Assembly: GCF_004526345.1 (NCBI RefSeq)
Contig: NZ_CP038213.1
Location: 1,736,001-1,800,000 of the forward strand
Length of the DNA: 64,000 bases
Direction of reading: 5' to 3'
From: Ornithinimicrobium flavum
Lineage (GTDB): Bacteria; Actinomycetota; Actinomycetes; Actinomycetales; Dermatophilaceae
Below, piece after piece: positions 10,310 through 20,040 of the stretch (position 1 is the first letter of the stretch; every line of letters begins with the position of its first letter). The position numbers and the translations under genes are program-made. A model generated the notes under the pieces. The model searched no databases. It saw only the letters and a list, made by a program, of their open reading frames with translations, and was not told where the DNA came from.

Positions 10310-11700
10310 TTCGGGGCCTTGGTGGTGGCGCGGTCGGACGTGTTGTGCTGTTGGTCACGCGGGGGTGCGGCGTGTCGCTGCTTGCTCGATGTGGTGTTGA
10401 GCCTGCTGATCAGGCGTAGGTGTCGTTCGGTCTCGGCGTCCCAGCCTCGGTCGGTGGCGTCCTGAGCGAGGACGGCGGCGTCGTCGCGCTGGGCGGTCAG
10501 GACGGGGATGTGCTCGATGGTGGTCCGGTAGGCGGGGCAGTGCTCGCACAGGTTGGCGTAGGCGCAGGGCCCTGCGCCGGGGCGCGAAGGCAGTAGCCGC
10601 CGGCCAGGGCGGTCTTGATGGTCGCGGTGGTGCGCCAGTCGTCGCCGTGGTCCGGCTCGTCGGTGCCGCGGTCGGGCGTGGGTAGGGGGCCGAGGCGCGA
10701 CTTGGCCAAGCTCAGGGCGCGTTCGTACTCGGCGCGGACGGTGCTGTCGAAGAGGCGGGCGTAGCGCAGGCTCATCTCGGCGCTGACGTGGCCGAGGATG
10801 ACCATGAGTGCTTGCAGGGAGACGCCGGCGTTGACCAGGGCGGTGGCGTAGGTGTGCCGCAGCTGGTGAGGGGTGATGTGTCCGAGCCCGGCGGCGCCGG
10901 CGGCCCGGTCGAGCTCGGCGCGCAGCCGGTTCTGGCTGAGCCGGTGGCCGTGGGCGGTGAACAGGAAGTCGGCGGGGCGTCCGGTGCGTGGGTGCGGGAT
11001 CGGGCGGCCAGGGCTGCGGGTGGTGCTGATGCGGTCGATCAGGGTGAGGGTCTCGGTGTCGATCGGGACCATCCGCTCGGTGTCCAGCTTGCCGAGGGGA
11101 CCTTGAGCCAGGAGCCGGCGCCGGGGACGTCGATGACGGCGTCGAGCTCGAGGTCGAGCAGCTCGCCGATGCGCAGGCCACAGGCGCGTTGCAGCAGCAA
11201 CGCGTCGGCGGCCAGCCGGTGGGGTGAGTCGGTGAGTGCCTGGGTCAGGGCCTGGTCCGCGGCCGGTGGCAGGAACCGGGGCAGGGGCTGGGGCAGGCGC
11301 GGGTTGTCGGAGGCGTAGAGCAGCTTGCGCGGTGGTGCTTCGGGCCAGTCCCACTCGGTGATGTCGGAGCAGAAGTTGGCCACTGCCAGGATCCGTCGTG
11401 CTTGCTCGGGCACGGACAGGACGCTGCCGGACTTGGTGTTCTCGCCGGGTGAGCGCGACCAGCCACGGTTCGATGTGCCTGACTCGGTCCAGGCCCGCGG
11501 GGGTGAGGTCGGGGTCGAGGGTGGTGACGAAGGTGCCGAAGTGGGCGAGCCTGGTAGCCAGGAGGAGACGGTGGCCGTTTTGCAGGTCACGACTTGCGGT
11601 CTAGGTAGCGCACCAGGATCGAGTGCATCGGCTCGGGCACGCCGCCCAGGCGTCGGGCGAACGGCCAACGCTGCTCCCACGGCGCAGGCGGCGCGGGGAG
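10310..11700 (-). pseudogene. Tn554-TnpA/B-like tyrosine recombinase, multiply frameshifted
   Basis: Catalytic blocks are clear but spread over three frames: RACGLRIGELLDLELD (first Arg), HQLRHTYATALVNAG (HxxR) and GHVSAEMSLRYARL (His and Tyr). The C-terminus CAYANLCEHCPAYRTT is the cysteine-rich tail typical of large actinobacterial site-specific recombinases related to Tn554 proteins. Shifts occur near 11460, 11100 (one base lost in a G/C run) and 10580. The N-terminal part is poorly preserved. It probably belonged to an older insertion that carried the neighbouring ABC exporter. Confidence 0.75.
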
Positions 11701-11933
11701 CACGCCGTGGTGGATGTAGGTTCTCGCGCGATCTGTCGGGGGAGTGGTTCGTTGAACTGCGGCGACGTAGGTCAACGTACTGTGGCCGGTCTCACTTTCT
11801 TGTCCAGATCCCCAGCTTGTACCTGCCCACCGGATGGTCGGCCTGCTGAATGACCGCCCCGGAAGTCCGGAGACTCCCGCGCTCGGGATTGCTGCGGCTG
11901 AATGCGTTCTGGCTTGGCCGAGTTGGCTTGCGG

Positions 11934-14213
11934 CTATTCGCCGGGCAGCTCGTTCAATCGGGCTGATTTCGGGATAGCTAGGGCGGCGGTGGCACCTGCC
12001 GCGGTCGCGAGAATGATGGCGGGCACGAGTGGCCACAATCCGATCAGGCCTGCTCCGGAGGGACTGCCCAGGCTGTACAGCAGGCTGCTCGCGCAGGAGA
12101 TGCCTATCAGCAAGGCAAGAACCGTCCCAAGAGCCATCGGGGCGCTCACGGAGAGCAGCACGGCTGTTCGGAGAGTACGCGTCGGCGTTCCCATCGCCTG
12201 CACGACCGCAGTGCTGGTGGACCTCCTCACGATCCCAGTGAGCGCGGAGGCGAACAATGCTGCTGCGGCGGTGAGGAAGGTGCCGGTAGCCCCCCACAAC
12301 ATGAGGCTGTAGTACTCGCGCAGCTGTCCGTCGTAGCCCTCTTGTGACGTGGCTCGGGTCGCGACCTGCGAGGTGGGGTCCGTCGTGAGCGCGGCGGTGC
12401 GAACCTGCGTGAGAGCCGCGGGGTCGGTGGTCCGAACCAGTACGAGGGTGGGCCGAAAATCGGATACATCCAGTCCTGCCCGCGCGGAGTCGATGATCAG
12501 GTGTGGTCTGTCTGTCGCGGCGGTCGCGGTGCGCAGTTCTGGTGAGGCGTCCGGTACGGGAAGGGATTCTGTTTCGTCCGGGTCTGGCGCTGCGGTCAGC
12601 GACCGCAGGGTTGCCGGGGCCAGTCCGGTGACCTGCAGGGACGGGTCCTGCAATGCGGCTTCCGCTGCGGGCGTGGTCCAGGCAGCCGAGGAGTCGTCGC
12701 AGTTGATCTCGGCCAACTCAGCTGCGGTGGCGATCTGGCGGCAGTCTCCGATCCACGCTGTCAATGGGTGCTGACCAGTCTGGACGGTACCTTCGATCAC
12801 GGAGGCTGCGGCTTGGACTCCTGTGATCTGGCGGAGATCATCGACGAGAGCGGACACCTGGTCGGTGGACAGGGCCCGGGCCTCGATGGTGACTGTTCCC
12901 GGGGGTTGCTGGATGACGGGGTAGGGAAGTGCGGCCACGGCGGTGGGGTTGAGCATGACGAACACTGTGGCGACGAAGACGGCCAGGGAGGCGGCCACGA
13001 CGCCTCTGGCGGTACTCCAGGGGGCGGCCTCCAGCCACCCGCCGGAGAGAACCAGGGCGGGTCGGCGCGAGGAGAGCATCCACCGGCCAGTCCTGCGGCC
13101 TAACCACGGGAGCACCAGCACCAGACCCGTTCCGCCGAGCGCCATGAGCAACAGGGTCTGCCGCGTGCCGGAGAAGATTCCGGCCCAGCCCAGCGTCAAT
13201 GCACTGGCGAGGAGCAGGAACCCGACCGCGGCGGGCCATCCCGTTGGTATCTGCTCTCGAGCGGTGACCGTTGAGATGAGCGGTTGGCGTACTGCCGAGC
13301 GGGCAGTGCGCAGCCCAATCCCGGTGACGATCAGAGGTAAGCCCGCGGCGATCAGCAACACGAGGAGCCATGCCGGGGTTAGGTCACTGGAAAATGGTGC
13401 AGGTTCACCGACCAGGAGGCCCGCCAACGCCGGCCGCAACCCGAGGAAGGCCGCTCCGCCCAGGAGGATCCCGAGGATGCTAGCCATCAGCGTCTCACCA
13501 GCGACGATACGGCGGATGACCGCGGCGGGGGCGCCGGCGATGACGAGGTTGGCCATGCGCCTGCGGTGTGCCTGGGTCAACGCTGAGGTGGCCGTGTAGG
13601 CGAGCAAGAGCGGCGGCACCAGCAGTGCCACACCGGCCAGGGACAGCAGAAGGGTCAGCGTCGTGGACGAGGCGGGTGCCGCCTCGTGAGAGAGCTCCGT
13701 GATGGGGACAGCCACCGGGTCGAGTTGCTGCTCTGTGGCACCGCGGACTGCCATCAGGTGGTTTGGCCCTCGGAGGGAGTCAGCGGAGATCTCGCCGACG
13801 ACCTCGCCATACCGTTCCGAGACCTCCGGGTGCTGCGCCAGCGCATCCTGCAATGCAGGTGAGATGAGCGTTTCGCCTGGCGCGGGAAACCGGGGGATCC
13901 CGGCGGGGGGAGCCACACCCTCGCCGTGCGTGGCCACGTTGACCACGGTCACCCGCTGACCAGCCACGTAGTCCACCACCGGGTGGACATATACGTAGTC
14001 GGCAGTTGTCTCTGGGTCGGCCTGTGCCGTCCAGTCCCGTGGAAACTGCGTCCACGCCAACCGGTCCTCTTGGCTCTGAAAAGCTGCCGGGACGCTGGCC
14101 ATCGCCAGCAGCACCACGGCAGCCAATGCGGCCGTGGCCACCAGGACCGCGGTTAACGCCCACTGCACGGGCCCGGCGCCCCGCCACAGGCGGCTCACGA
14201 GCCAGAACGTCAC
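11934..14213 (-). CDS. FtsX-like ABC transporter permease
   Basis: 759 aa from the GTG at 14213, which overlaps the ATPase stop (GTGA). A first TM segment (residues ~15-40) is followed by a ~180-residue extracellular domain, then a cluster of TM helices. A second extracellular domain and a last FtsX block (LMLWGATGTFLTAAAALFASAL, then further TM helices) complete the usual two-FtsX-domain plan. With the adjacent ATPase it forms a MacB-like mechanotransmission or export system. The nearby secreted cysteine protein is a candidate substrate. Frame intact despite the wrecked surroundings, so it may still be functional. Confidence 0.82.
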   Translation of the reverse strand: MTFWLVSRLWRGAGPVQWALTAVLVATAALAAVVLLAMASVPAAFQSQEDRLAWTQFPRDWTAQADPETTADYVYVHPVVDYVAGQRVTVVNVATHGEGVAPPAGIPRFPAPGETLISPALQDALAQHPEVSERYGEVVGEISADSLRGPNHLMAVRGATEQQLDPVAVPITELSHEAAPASSTTLTLLLSLAGVALLVPPLLLAYTATSALTQAHRRRMANLVIAGAPAAVIRRIVAGETLMASILGILLGGAAFLGLRPALAGLLVGEPAPFSSDLTPAWLLVLLIAAGLPLIVTGIGLRTARSAVRQPLISTVTAREQIPTGWPAAVGFLLLASALTLGWAGIFSGTRQTLLLMALGGTGLVLVLPWLGRRTGRWMLSSRRPALVLSGGWLEAAPWSTARGVVAASLAVFVATVFVMLNPTAVAALPYPVIQQPPGTVTIEARALSTDQVSALVDDLRQITGVQAAASVIEGTVQTGQHPLTAWIGDCRQIATAAELAEINCDDSSAAWTTPAAEAALQDPSLQVTGLAPATLRSLTAAPDPDETESLPVPDASPELRTATAATDRPHLIIDSARAGLDVSDFRPTLVLVRTTDPAALTQVRTAALTTDPTSQVATRATSQEGYDGQLREYYSLMLWGATGTFLTAAAALFASALTGIVRRSTSTAVVQAMGTPTRTLRTAVLLSVSAPMALGTVLALLIGISCASSLLYSLGSPSGAGLIGLWPLVPAIILATAAGATAALAIPKSARLNELPGE

Positions 14214-14860
14214 GGTCTGAGACTCTCGGTAGCCAGCGTGCCATCGTGCAGGTGCAGCTGGCGGTCGGCACGTCGGGCCACACCCTCCTCGTGGGTTACG
14301 AGAACCAAGGAGGCGCCGGTTTGCCGGGTGGAGCGGCACAACAGGTCCAGCACGTCCTGAGACGTGCGCGAGTCCAGCGAACCGGTCGGCTCGTCTGCCA
14401 ACACAACCAGCGGCTCGGTCACCAGGGCTCGGGCCACTGCCACCCGCTGTCGCTGACCTCCAGAGAGCTGATGCGGATAGCGGCTGACCATCTCGCTCAA
14501 TCCCACCTCACCGAGCATGGCTCGAGCCTGCTCCGTCGCACGGTGACGGTGTGCACCTCCCAGCAGCAGTGGCAACGCCACGTTGTCACCGGCAGTCAAC
14601 TCAGCAACGAGTTGACCGAACTGGAAGATGAGGCCGACGTTCTCGCGGCGAAACGTCGTGCGCGCATCCGCGGCCAACTGATAGACCGGGGTGCCCTCAA
14701 CGATCACCTCGCCCTCGGACGGCGGAAGTAGTCCAGCAAGGGTCAGAAGCAGCGTCGACTTCCCAGATCCGCTGGCCCCTCTGACGCTGACGATCTCCCC
14801 CGGGCGAATGTCCAGGTCGAGCCCGCACAGGACGGGAGTCTCGTCATACCCTGCGTGCAC
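14210..14860 (-). CDS. ABC transporter ATP-binding protein (LolD/MacB-type)
   Basis: 216 aa from GTG 14860. Walker A GASGSGKST, Q-loop IFQFGQL, signature LSGGQRQRVAVARAL, Walker B LVVLADEP and switch His in VTHE are all present. The frame stays open upstream through SKSPTDGIAVRCSGVHAGYDE, so a longer N-terminus without a clear ATG/GTG is possible; most relatives begin about 15 residues earlier. It overlaps the FtsX permease start, making a two-gene ABC unit, and its own 5' side follows the secreted-protein gene by about 45 bp. Confidence 0.88.
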   Translation of the reverse strand: MHAGYDETPVLCGLDLDIRPGEIVSVRGASGSGKSTLLLTLAGLLPPSEGEVIVEGTPVYQLAADARTTFRRENVGLIFQFGQLVAELTAGDNVALPLLLGGAHRHRATEQARAMLGEVGLSEMVSRYPHQLSGGQRQRVAVARALVTEPLVVLADEPTGSLDSRTSQDVLDLLCRSTRQTGASLVLVTHEEGVARRADRQLHLHDGTLATESLRP

Positions 14861-14907
14861 TCCGCTGCACCGGACCGCAATCCCGTCAGTTGGGCTCTTG
14901 CTCAGGC

Positions 14908-15363
14908 TCAGACGTCCACCTCACGAAGGTAGATGTACGCGTTGGTGCCGTTGCGCCATGGGAAAGTGAAGTACTCTCGCTCACCCTGTGGGCAGGCATA
15001 CCGGCTGTAGTCCGTGGCCGTGGAGATGTTGTAGGAGGCGTAAACCTGGGCGCATTGGCCGTCATTGTCAGTGTCGATGACGTTCCCGTTGACCCGGATC
15101 TGAGTACCGGCGCTATTCCTGCACTCCCGCACCTGGGCTTCACCACCCGATGTTTCGATGGTGTAGTACCTGCCACACTGTCCAGGGCCGGGCGGCGGCG
15201 GGACCGCAGTCGGCTCAACGGTGGACGAGCTCTCCACTGGTTGCGCCGAGGCCGTGACGGCCGCTGGTCCGACCGCGAGGACCGCGCTGGAGAGCACGAG
15301 AAGGGTGGTCCGAAGGTGTTTCGTAGGCGACAAGGAGCCATCCGATCCTGAATGGTGAGCCAT
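14908..15363 (-). CDS. small secreted cysteine-containing protein linked to the ABC exporter
   Basis: 151 aa from ATG 15363, with GGGGA seven bases upstream. A Sec signal peptide (TTLLVLSSAVLAVGPAAVTASAQ) is followed by a Pro/Thr linker and a ~90-residue mature domain with four Cys (GQCGRYY, QVRECRN, GQCAQVY, RYACPQG), enough for two disulfides. It ends in AYIYLREVDV. I recognise only a general likeness to small secreted actinobacterial proteins; no function is known to me. It reads into the ABC ATPase and FtsX genes, so the three look like one operon: substrate or sensor plus exporter. Confidence 0.75.
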   Translation of the reverse strand: MAHHSGSDGSLSPTKHLRTTLLVLSSAVLAVGPAAVTASAQPVESSSTVEPTAVPPPPGPGQCGRYYTIETSGGEAQVRECRNSAGTQIRVNGNVIDTDNDGQCAQVYASYNISTATDYSRYACPQGEREYFTFPWRNGTNAYIYLREVDV

Positions 15364-15639
15364 GTGCAGTTCCCCTGCGTTGGCTGCTGAGAGCCTCACC
15401 ACCGCCCCCAGGCCAGACGACAACCCAACCAACAGGACACATCCTGCTCCTGTCCGGGACAGTCCGTCAATGGCTGTCGCTTGCAGTTTCGTGCTTGGCT
15501 CCCGCCCGGTCGGAGGCAGGGTCGTCCGGGTGGGTGGTTGCGGCCGTGGCCAGGGCGGTCGCGTCATCAGGCTCGGGCGGTTCCGCGGGTGCCTCGCGCG
15601 GGTCCTGCCCGCCGCGGGTGCGGCGTCACCTCGGCTGGG

Positions 15640-16200
15640 GTTGTTCCCCGCAGACGAGCGGGCACACCCAGGGTGGGGGGGGGTCGTCGCCAGCCACGCG
15701 GTGCTGGCGAACGGCTGCGCCCCGCACCCGGGACAGACACCCACCAGGCGCACGTGGTGGGTGAGGCAGATCGTGGGTAGGCGGGTCAGCCACCACCGCG
15801 GCCAGGCGCCCGCGGTGTCGTTCAGGCAGTGCGGGCAGAACCGGAACGCCGGGGGCGGGCAGGCGACCGATCCGGTAGGTGGTCGCGTAGCGCAGCACCT
15901 CCGCCTCAAGGTACTCGGTGGGCGACCGGACGTGCCCCTCGCAGGTGAACGCATGGTGAGGGCCCAGTTAAGCGGTGAGGGCCTGAGCGTGGGCGCGCAG
16001 GTGCTGCTCGATCCGGGGCGGGGACGCGGCGACCTGCCGGATACCCAGGGCCGTCAGGGTCGCCGAGGTGTCATCCCGTAGCGGTGCGCGATCCGCCATA
16101 GCCAGGACGCGGGGCGCTCACCGGGCGCTGGCGGGACGGCGATGGGCCAACGGGTGATGTCGTAGCCACCGGCCACGCCCCGCAACGACCTGTGGGGACG
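15640..16200 (-). pseudogene. tniQ: tniQ relic (transposition target-selection protein)
   Basis: Pieces in several frames give RWPIAVPPAPGERPASWLWR, ATLTALGIRQ, HAFTCEGHVRSPTEYLEAE and the zinc-finger blocks FRFCPHCLND and GVCPGCGAQP, the hallmarks of TniQ. Frameshifts lie near 16090, 15970 and at a nine-G tract about 15675; the C-terminus is missing. It follows tniB in the usual tniA-tniB-tniQ order. Confidence 0.75.
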
Positions 16201-16314
16201 GGGCAGATGTGGCTGTGCCGGGACGGGGGTGGGACGAGGTCGTGCAGGCGGCGTGGACCGGAGGCGTCGGGTTGTGCCCGTCGGGGACCTCCCGCGGCCA
16301 GAGGCAGGGGCGGG

Positions 16315-17394
16315 TCAGCTGGTGCTGGCCAGGGTCTGGGCGGCATTGTCGGTGGTGACGGTCTCGATGAGGTCGGCGGTGATGGTCTCGGTGCTGGTGG
16401 CGATGGCCAGGTAGCAGGCTCGGTCGAGCAGGTTGGTCAGGGAGCCGATGCAGCCTTGGGTGCGCCGGTGCAGGAGCTGGGCGTGGTCGGTGAGCATGCC
16501 GGGGTGGGCGTCGGCGAGCAGGACGTGCTGTTCGAGGGCGGCCAGCAGCGCGGTCCAGGCGCGGGCCCCGGGCGTGGTGGTGATGGTGAACGGGGCGACC
16601 TCGCAGCGGGTGGCGCGCCGGGAGGTCTGGGCGTAGGCGGCGTGTTCGCCGAGCAGGCCTTCGTCGAAGAACTTCTTCTCCCGCAGGCGCACTCCCACGT
16701 AGAGGAAGGTCACCGGCATCTCGTTGGCCAGGCCCTTGAGGTGGTTGGAGACTTCCTGGCCGTGGCGGTGCTTGAAGTCGATGAAGTGCAGGTCGTCGAT
16801 GACGATGACCTGGGTCTGGCAGGAGGTCACGCAGTCCACCGCCAGCGCTCCGAGCTCGCCGCGGGTGGCGCGGGTGGCGGCCGGGTGGCCGTAGAAGCGC
16901 AGCAGCTTGGTGTTCATCCCTTTCAGGGTGGTGCCCGCGCTCAGCGGCAGGTAGGCCACTGGCAGGCGCTGGTGCCCTTCGGGGGTGCGTGGGCCGTGGC
17001 GGCGGATGACCTTGCGGTGGAAGTCGCGGGCGTAGCGGGTGGCGATGGTGGTCTTGCCCAGCGCTGGGGCGGCGTCGATGACCACGGCCCCGCGCAGCTT
17101 GTCGGCATCGCGCCGGCCTGAGGCCATGACCTGGTCGATGATGCTGTAGGCGCGGGACAGTTGGACGGTCTGCACGGTGGGCGGGTTGGCGTTCCACACG
17201 GACCGGGCGTCGTTGTAGTCCTCCAGCTCCTCTTCGCTCAGCCGGGTCATGTCGGTGCGGGAGAGCCGCTCCAGCGGGGTGCGGGGTGCGGCGTGCACGA
17301 ACGCGTCCCAGCCCTGTTTGGTCGCCAGGTTGTAGCGGGCCGGCTCGTTCTCGCGCAGCCAGGCCGCCCACCGGTTGCCGGTTGCGGTGCTCAC
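16315..17394 (-). CDS. tniB: TniB-type AAA+ transposition ATPase
   Basis: 359 aa from a GTG that overlaps the tniA stop (GTGA). The AAA+ fold shows a variant Walker A APALGKTT, Walker B VIVIDDLHFID, and sensor region FLYVGVRLREKKFF, as in actinobacterial TniB/TnsC-like ATPases. It would couple target choice by TniQ to the TniA DDE transposase. The gene is intact, but tniA is truncated and tniQ broken, so the transposon is dead unless complemented. Confidence 0.88.
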   Translation of the reverse strand: MSTATGNRWAAWLRENEPARYNLATKQGWDAFVHAAPRTPLERLSRTDMTRLSEEELEDYNDARSVWNANPPTVQTVQLSRAYSIIDQVMASGRRDADKLRGAVVIDAAPALGKTTIATRYARDFHRKVIRRHGPRTPEGHQRLPVAYLPLSAGTTLKGMNTKLLRFYGHPAATRATRGELGALAVDCVTSCQTQVIVIDDLHFIDFKHRHGQEVSNHLKGLANEMPVTFLYVGVRLREKKFFDEGLLGEHAAYAQTSRRATRCEVAPFTITTTPGARAWTALLAALEQHVLLADAHPGMLTDHAQLLHRRTQGCIGSLTNLLDRACYLAIATSTETITADLIETVTTDNAAQTLASTS

Positions 17395-18426
17395 TCCTCG
17401 AACACCTCGAAGGCCTCCTGGTCGGGATGCTCGGCGTAGTACTGCTCGAAGACATCCAGGTCATCGGCCACCTGCGGGCCGGCGCTGCGCCGCTCCAGGT
17501 GTGCCAACAGGTCGACCACGCCCGGTGTCGAGGCCGCATCCGCCGCCGACTGCGCTGTCGTCGTGCTCGGGTTGCTGGTGGGTTGCGCGGCCAGGCGGCG
17601 GGCGAGGTTCTGCTCGCGGCGGCTGGTGAGCGCGCCCTTGCTGTACCGCGCCAGCAGATCGGCCAGGGCTGCGCCGGGGTCGACGTGCCGGTCGGTGTCC
17701 AGGCTCAGGCGACGGGTGTAGTCGGCGGCCTCGGCGCTGAACGGGCCGTCCAGGCCGGCAGCGTGCTCCCAGGTCAGGTCGTGCCAGGTCTGGGTGTCGG
17801 GGTCGCGGAAGTACACGGTGCGGACGTCGTCGTGGTCGACCATGATCGGCCACCGGCCCGCATGGGCACCGCCGTAGGGTGACTTGGTGCCGCGGTGCAG
17901 GTTCAGCCCGGGCCCGTCGTAGCGGCGCCCGTCGACCTCCACGCCGTAGTGCTGGATGGTGCGCCAGGCGACGTCGAGGAACTCCATGCGCAGGTCCTGG
18001 CTCGCCGGCAGCCGCAGCACACCAGCGGCCGCCATCCCGCGGGCGAACATCTCGGCCGGCGAGAGTTCCACGTGGGGTAGCCGCGGGTCGCACAGGCCCT
18101 GGTGGGGGGTGTGGTGGTAGATCCCGACCCACTCGCGGATGATCGCCTCAAGCTCGGTCACGTAGTAGAACGCTTCGTTCTCCACGTCTTTGCCGCGGGA
18201 GTAGATGTCCGGTCCCTTGTAGGCGGTCAGGTGCTCGAGGAGCTGCTGGCGCAAGGTGCGGAAGAACCGCTCGATAGTCGGCTTGTCCGTCGGCTTGTGT
18301 GGTATCGCGGGCTGGATGTTGATCCCGAGGCGGTGGCACACGGCCTTGGTGTGCTGCGAGAGGTAGACCTTGCCGTGGTCGACCACGATCGTGTCCGGTA
18401 AGGCACCGATGGCCAGCGTGATCGAG
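17391..18426 (-). pseudogene. tniA: TniA DDE transposase, C-terminal part, truncated by IS256
   Basis: The frame starts inside the IS256 end; native sequence begins at about TSSITLAIGALPDTIVVDHGK. The second catalytic Asp (VVDHGKVYLS) and the Glu (DKPTIERFFRTL) are present, followed by the Mu-transposase C-terminal beta-barrel (LNLHRGTKSPYGG, MVDHDDVRTVYFRDP) and a charged tail. The N-terminal HTH domains and first Asp were removed by the IS256 insertion at about 18427. Confidence 0.85.
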
Positions 18427-19896
18427 CTTGTCAAGGGGTCTGTGTAAGTGAGTTGGGTCACATTGGGGTTACAGGTAGTTGTTGATGCGGTCGGGGTAGA
18501 CGAGGGCGAGCTCGCCGAGGGCGGCCTTCCAGCCGGTGACGAGGGAGCCTTCGACGAGGCGGGGGACGGACTTGCGGTCCTTGCCCTTGGTGGCCTGCTT
18601 GGCGCGTTCTCGGGCGCGTTTGTCCTCGATGTTCATGATGGACAGCCAGAGGAGCTTGATGACGGCGTCGTCGCTGGGGAAGTGGCCGCGGTTCTTGATG
18701 ATCTTGCGCAGCTGGTAGTTCAGGGACTCGATGGAGTTGGTGGTGTAGATGACCTTGCGCAGCGCTGGCCCGAAGGCCAGGAACGGGATGAAGCGGTCCC
18801 AGGCGTTCTCCCAGGTCGCCACGGCCGCGGGGTACTTCTTGCCCAGGTTGGAGTCGGCGAACGTAGCCAGGGCCATGAGGGCTGCGTCCTCGTCGGCAGC
18901 GGTGTAGATCGGCTTGAGCATCGCCGCGACGGCCTTGCGGTCGGCGTAGGAGACGAACCGCATCGAGGCGCGGATCAGGTGCACCACGCAGGTCTGGACC
19001 ATCGCTCGCGGCCAGGTGGCCTCGATGGCCTCGGGGAAGCCGGTCAGACCGTCGCAGCAGACGATGAGGACGTCCTTGACGCCTCGGTTGGCCAGCTGGG
19101 CGCACACGCCGGCCCAGAACTTCGCGCCCTCGTTGGCCTGGACCCAGATGCCCAGGACGTGCTTGACGCCGTCCATGTCGACACCGATCGCGATGTGCGC
19201 GGCGCGGTTGGTCACGTGCGCGCCGTCGCGGACCTTGACCACGAGCGCGTCGAGGTAGATCACCGGGTAGAACGCCTCCAGCGGGCGGGACTGCCAGGTC
19301 TTGACCTCCTCGAGCACGGCGTCGGTGACGTTGCTGATCGTCTGGTGGGACAGCTCGGTGCCCAGCGTCGCGGCGAGGTGGTGCTGGATGTCGCGGACCG
19401 TCATCCCGCCGGCGTACAGGGAGATGATCATGTCCTCCAGCCCGCCCAGGCGCCGGGCGCCCTTGGGCACCAGCGCCGAGGCGAACGTGGAGCTGCGGTC
19501 CCGCGGCTGGTCCAGGCGGATGTCGCCGATCTCGGTGGACACCGTCTTCGGGGTCGTGCCGTTGCGGGAGTTGCCCGAGCCTCGCCCGGCCGGGTCGTGC
19601 CTGGCGTACCCGAGGTGGTCGGTCAGCTCGGCCGACATGCCCCGCTCCAGGACCGTCTTGATCATCTCCGGCAGGAACCCGCCGGACCCTGTCAGCGCGA
19701 CGCCGCGCTCGTCGGCCGCCGCGAGCAGCTGGTCCACCAGCTCGTCGTCGAACAGCTCCCGGCGCAGCTGGCGCGCCTCGGCCCTCTCATCCTGCGCGAG
19801 GCCCTCCACGTGCTCGGTGGCCTTCTCATCCGTCATGCTCATCAGTCCATCTCCTTCAAGTTGAGGACCCCTCCCTTACACAGACCATTTGACACC
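18427..19896 (-). mobile_element. IS256-family insertion sequence
   Basis: Imperfect terminal inverted repeats are visible: TGTCAAGGGGTCTGTGTAAG at the left end (about 18429) and TGTCAAATGGTCTGTGTAAG read inward from the right end. They differ only at two positions. The element carries one intact transposase. The left end cuts tniA; the right end abuts a group II intron fragment rather than the rest of tniA. No matching target duplication is evident, so the flank was later rearranged. End coordinates are within a few bases. Confidence 0.85.
18469..19842 (-). CDS. IS256 (Mutator) family transposase
   Basis: 457 aa, full family length. The DDE residues are in YLDALVVKVRDG, VCCDGLTGFPEA and TNSIESLNYQLRK; the CxxC/H-type block QTCVVHLIRAS is also typical. 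The start ATG follows GGAGATGGACTG. It is the only intact transposase gene in the left half of the element and could still be active. Confidence 0.93.
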   Translation of the reverse strand: MSMTDEKATEHVEGLAQDERAEARQLRRELFDDELVDQLLAAADERGVALTGSGGFLPEMIKTVLERGMSAELTDHLGYARHDPAGRGSGNSRNGTTPKTVSTEIGDIRLDQPRDRSSTFASALVPKGARRLGGLEDMIISLYAGGMTVRDIQHHLAATLGTELSHQTISNVTDAVLEEVKTWQSRPLEAFYPVIYLDALVVKVRDGAHVTNRAAHIAIGVDMDGVKHVLGIWVQANEGAKFWAGVCAQLANRGVKDVLIVCCDGLTGFPEAIEATWPRAMVQTCVVHLIRASMRFVSYADRKAVAAMLKPIYTAADEDAALMALATFADSNLGKKYPAAVATWENAWDRFIPFLAFGPALRKVIYTTNSIESLNYQLRKIIKNRGHFPSDDAVIKLLWLSIMNIEDKRARERAKQATKGKDRKSVPRLVEGSLVTGWKAALGELALVYPDRINNYL

Positions 19897-20040
19897 CCCG
19901 TGGACACCGACAGTCACCACCGGCTGAGCAACAACCACCTCGTGGAGAGCCCGGTGCGGTGAGAGTCGCACGCCGGGTTCGGCGGGCGGTCCGGGGAAAC
20001 GGAGCGACAGCAATGCCGCCACCGCGCCCCGGACCGACCC
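19897..20040 (+). mobile_element. group II intron 3' end (domains V and VI) orphan fragment
   Basis: Bases 19947-19980 form a 34-nt domain V: arms GAGCCCGGTGCG and CGCACGCCGGGTTC around the GTGA-type tip, with the catalytic AGC at 19948-19950. A domain VI-like stem (GGTCCGGGG / CCCCGGACC) follows, and the 3' splice end is near 20040. The ISL3 transposase frame resumes exactly after it, so the intron had inserted in that gene. The 5' end and the intron-encoded reverse transcriptase are gone. Confidence 0.75.

Noticed and set aside
14210..14860. FtsE/FtsX cell-division pair
   Set aside because: The permease is 759 aa with two large extracellular domains, unlike the ~300-aa FtsX, and the context is mobile DNA.
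11934..15363. Lactococcin 972-type bacteriocin locus
   Set aside because: The exporter layout is similar, but the secreted protein lacks the lactococcin 972 sequence features and is larger with four Cys.
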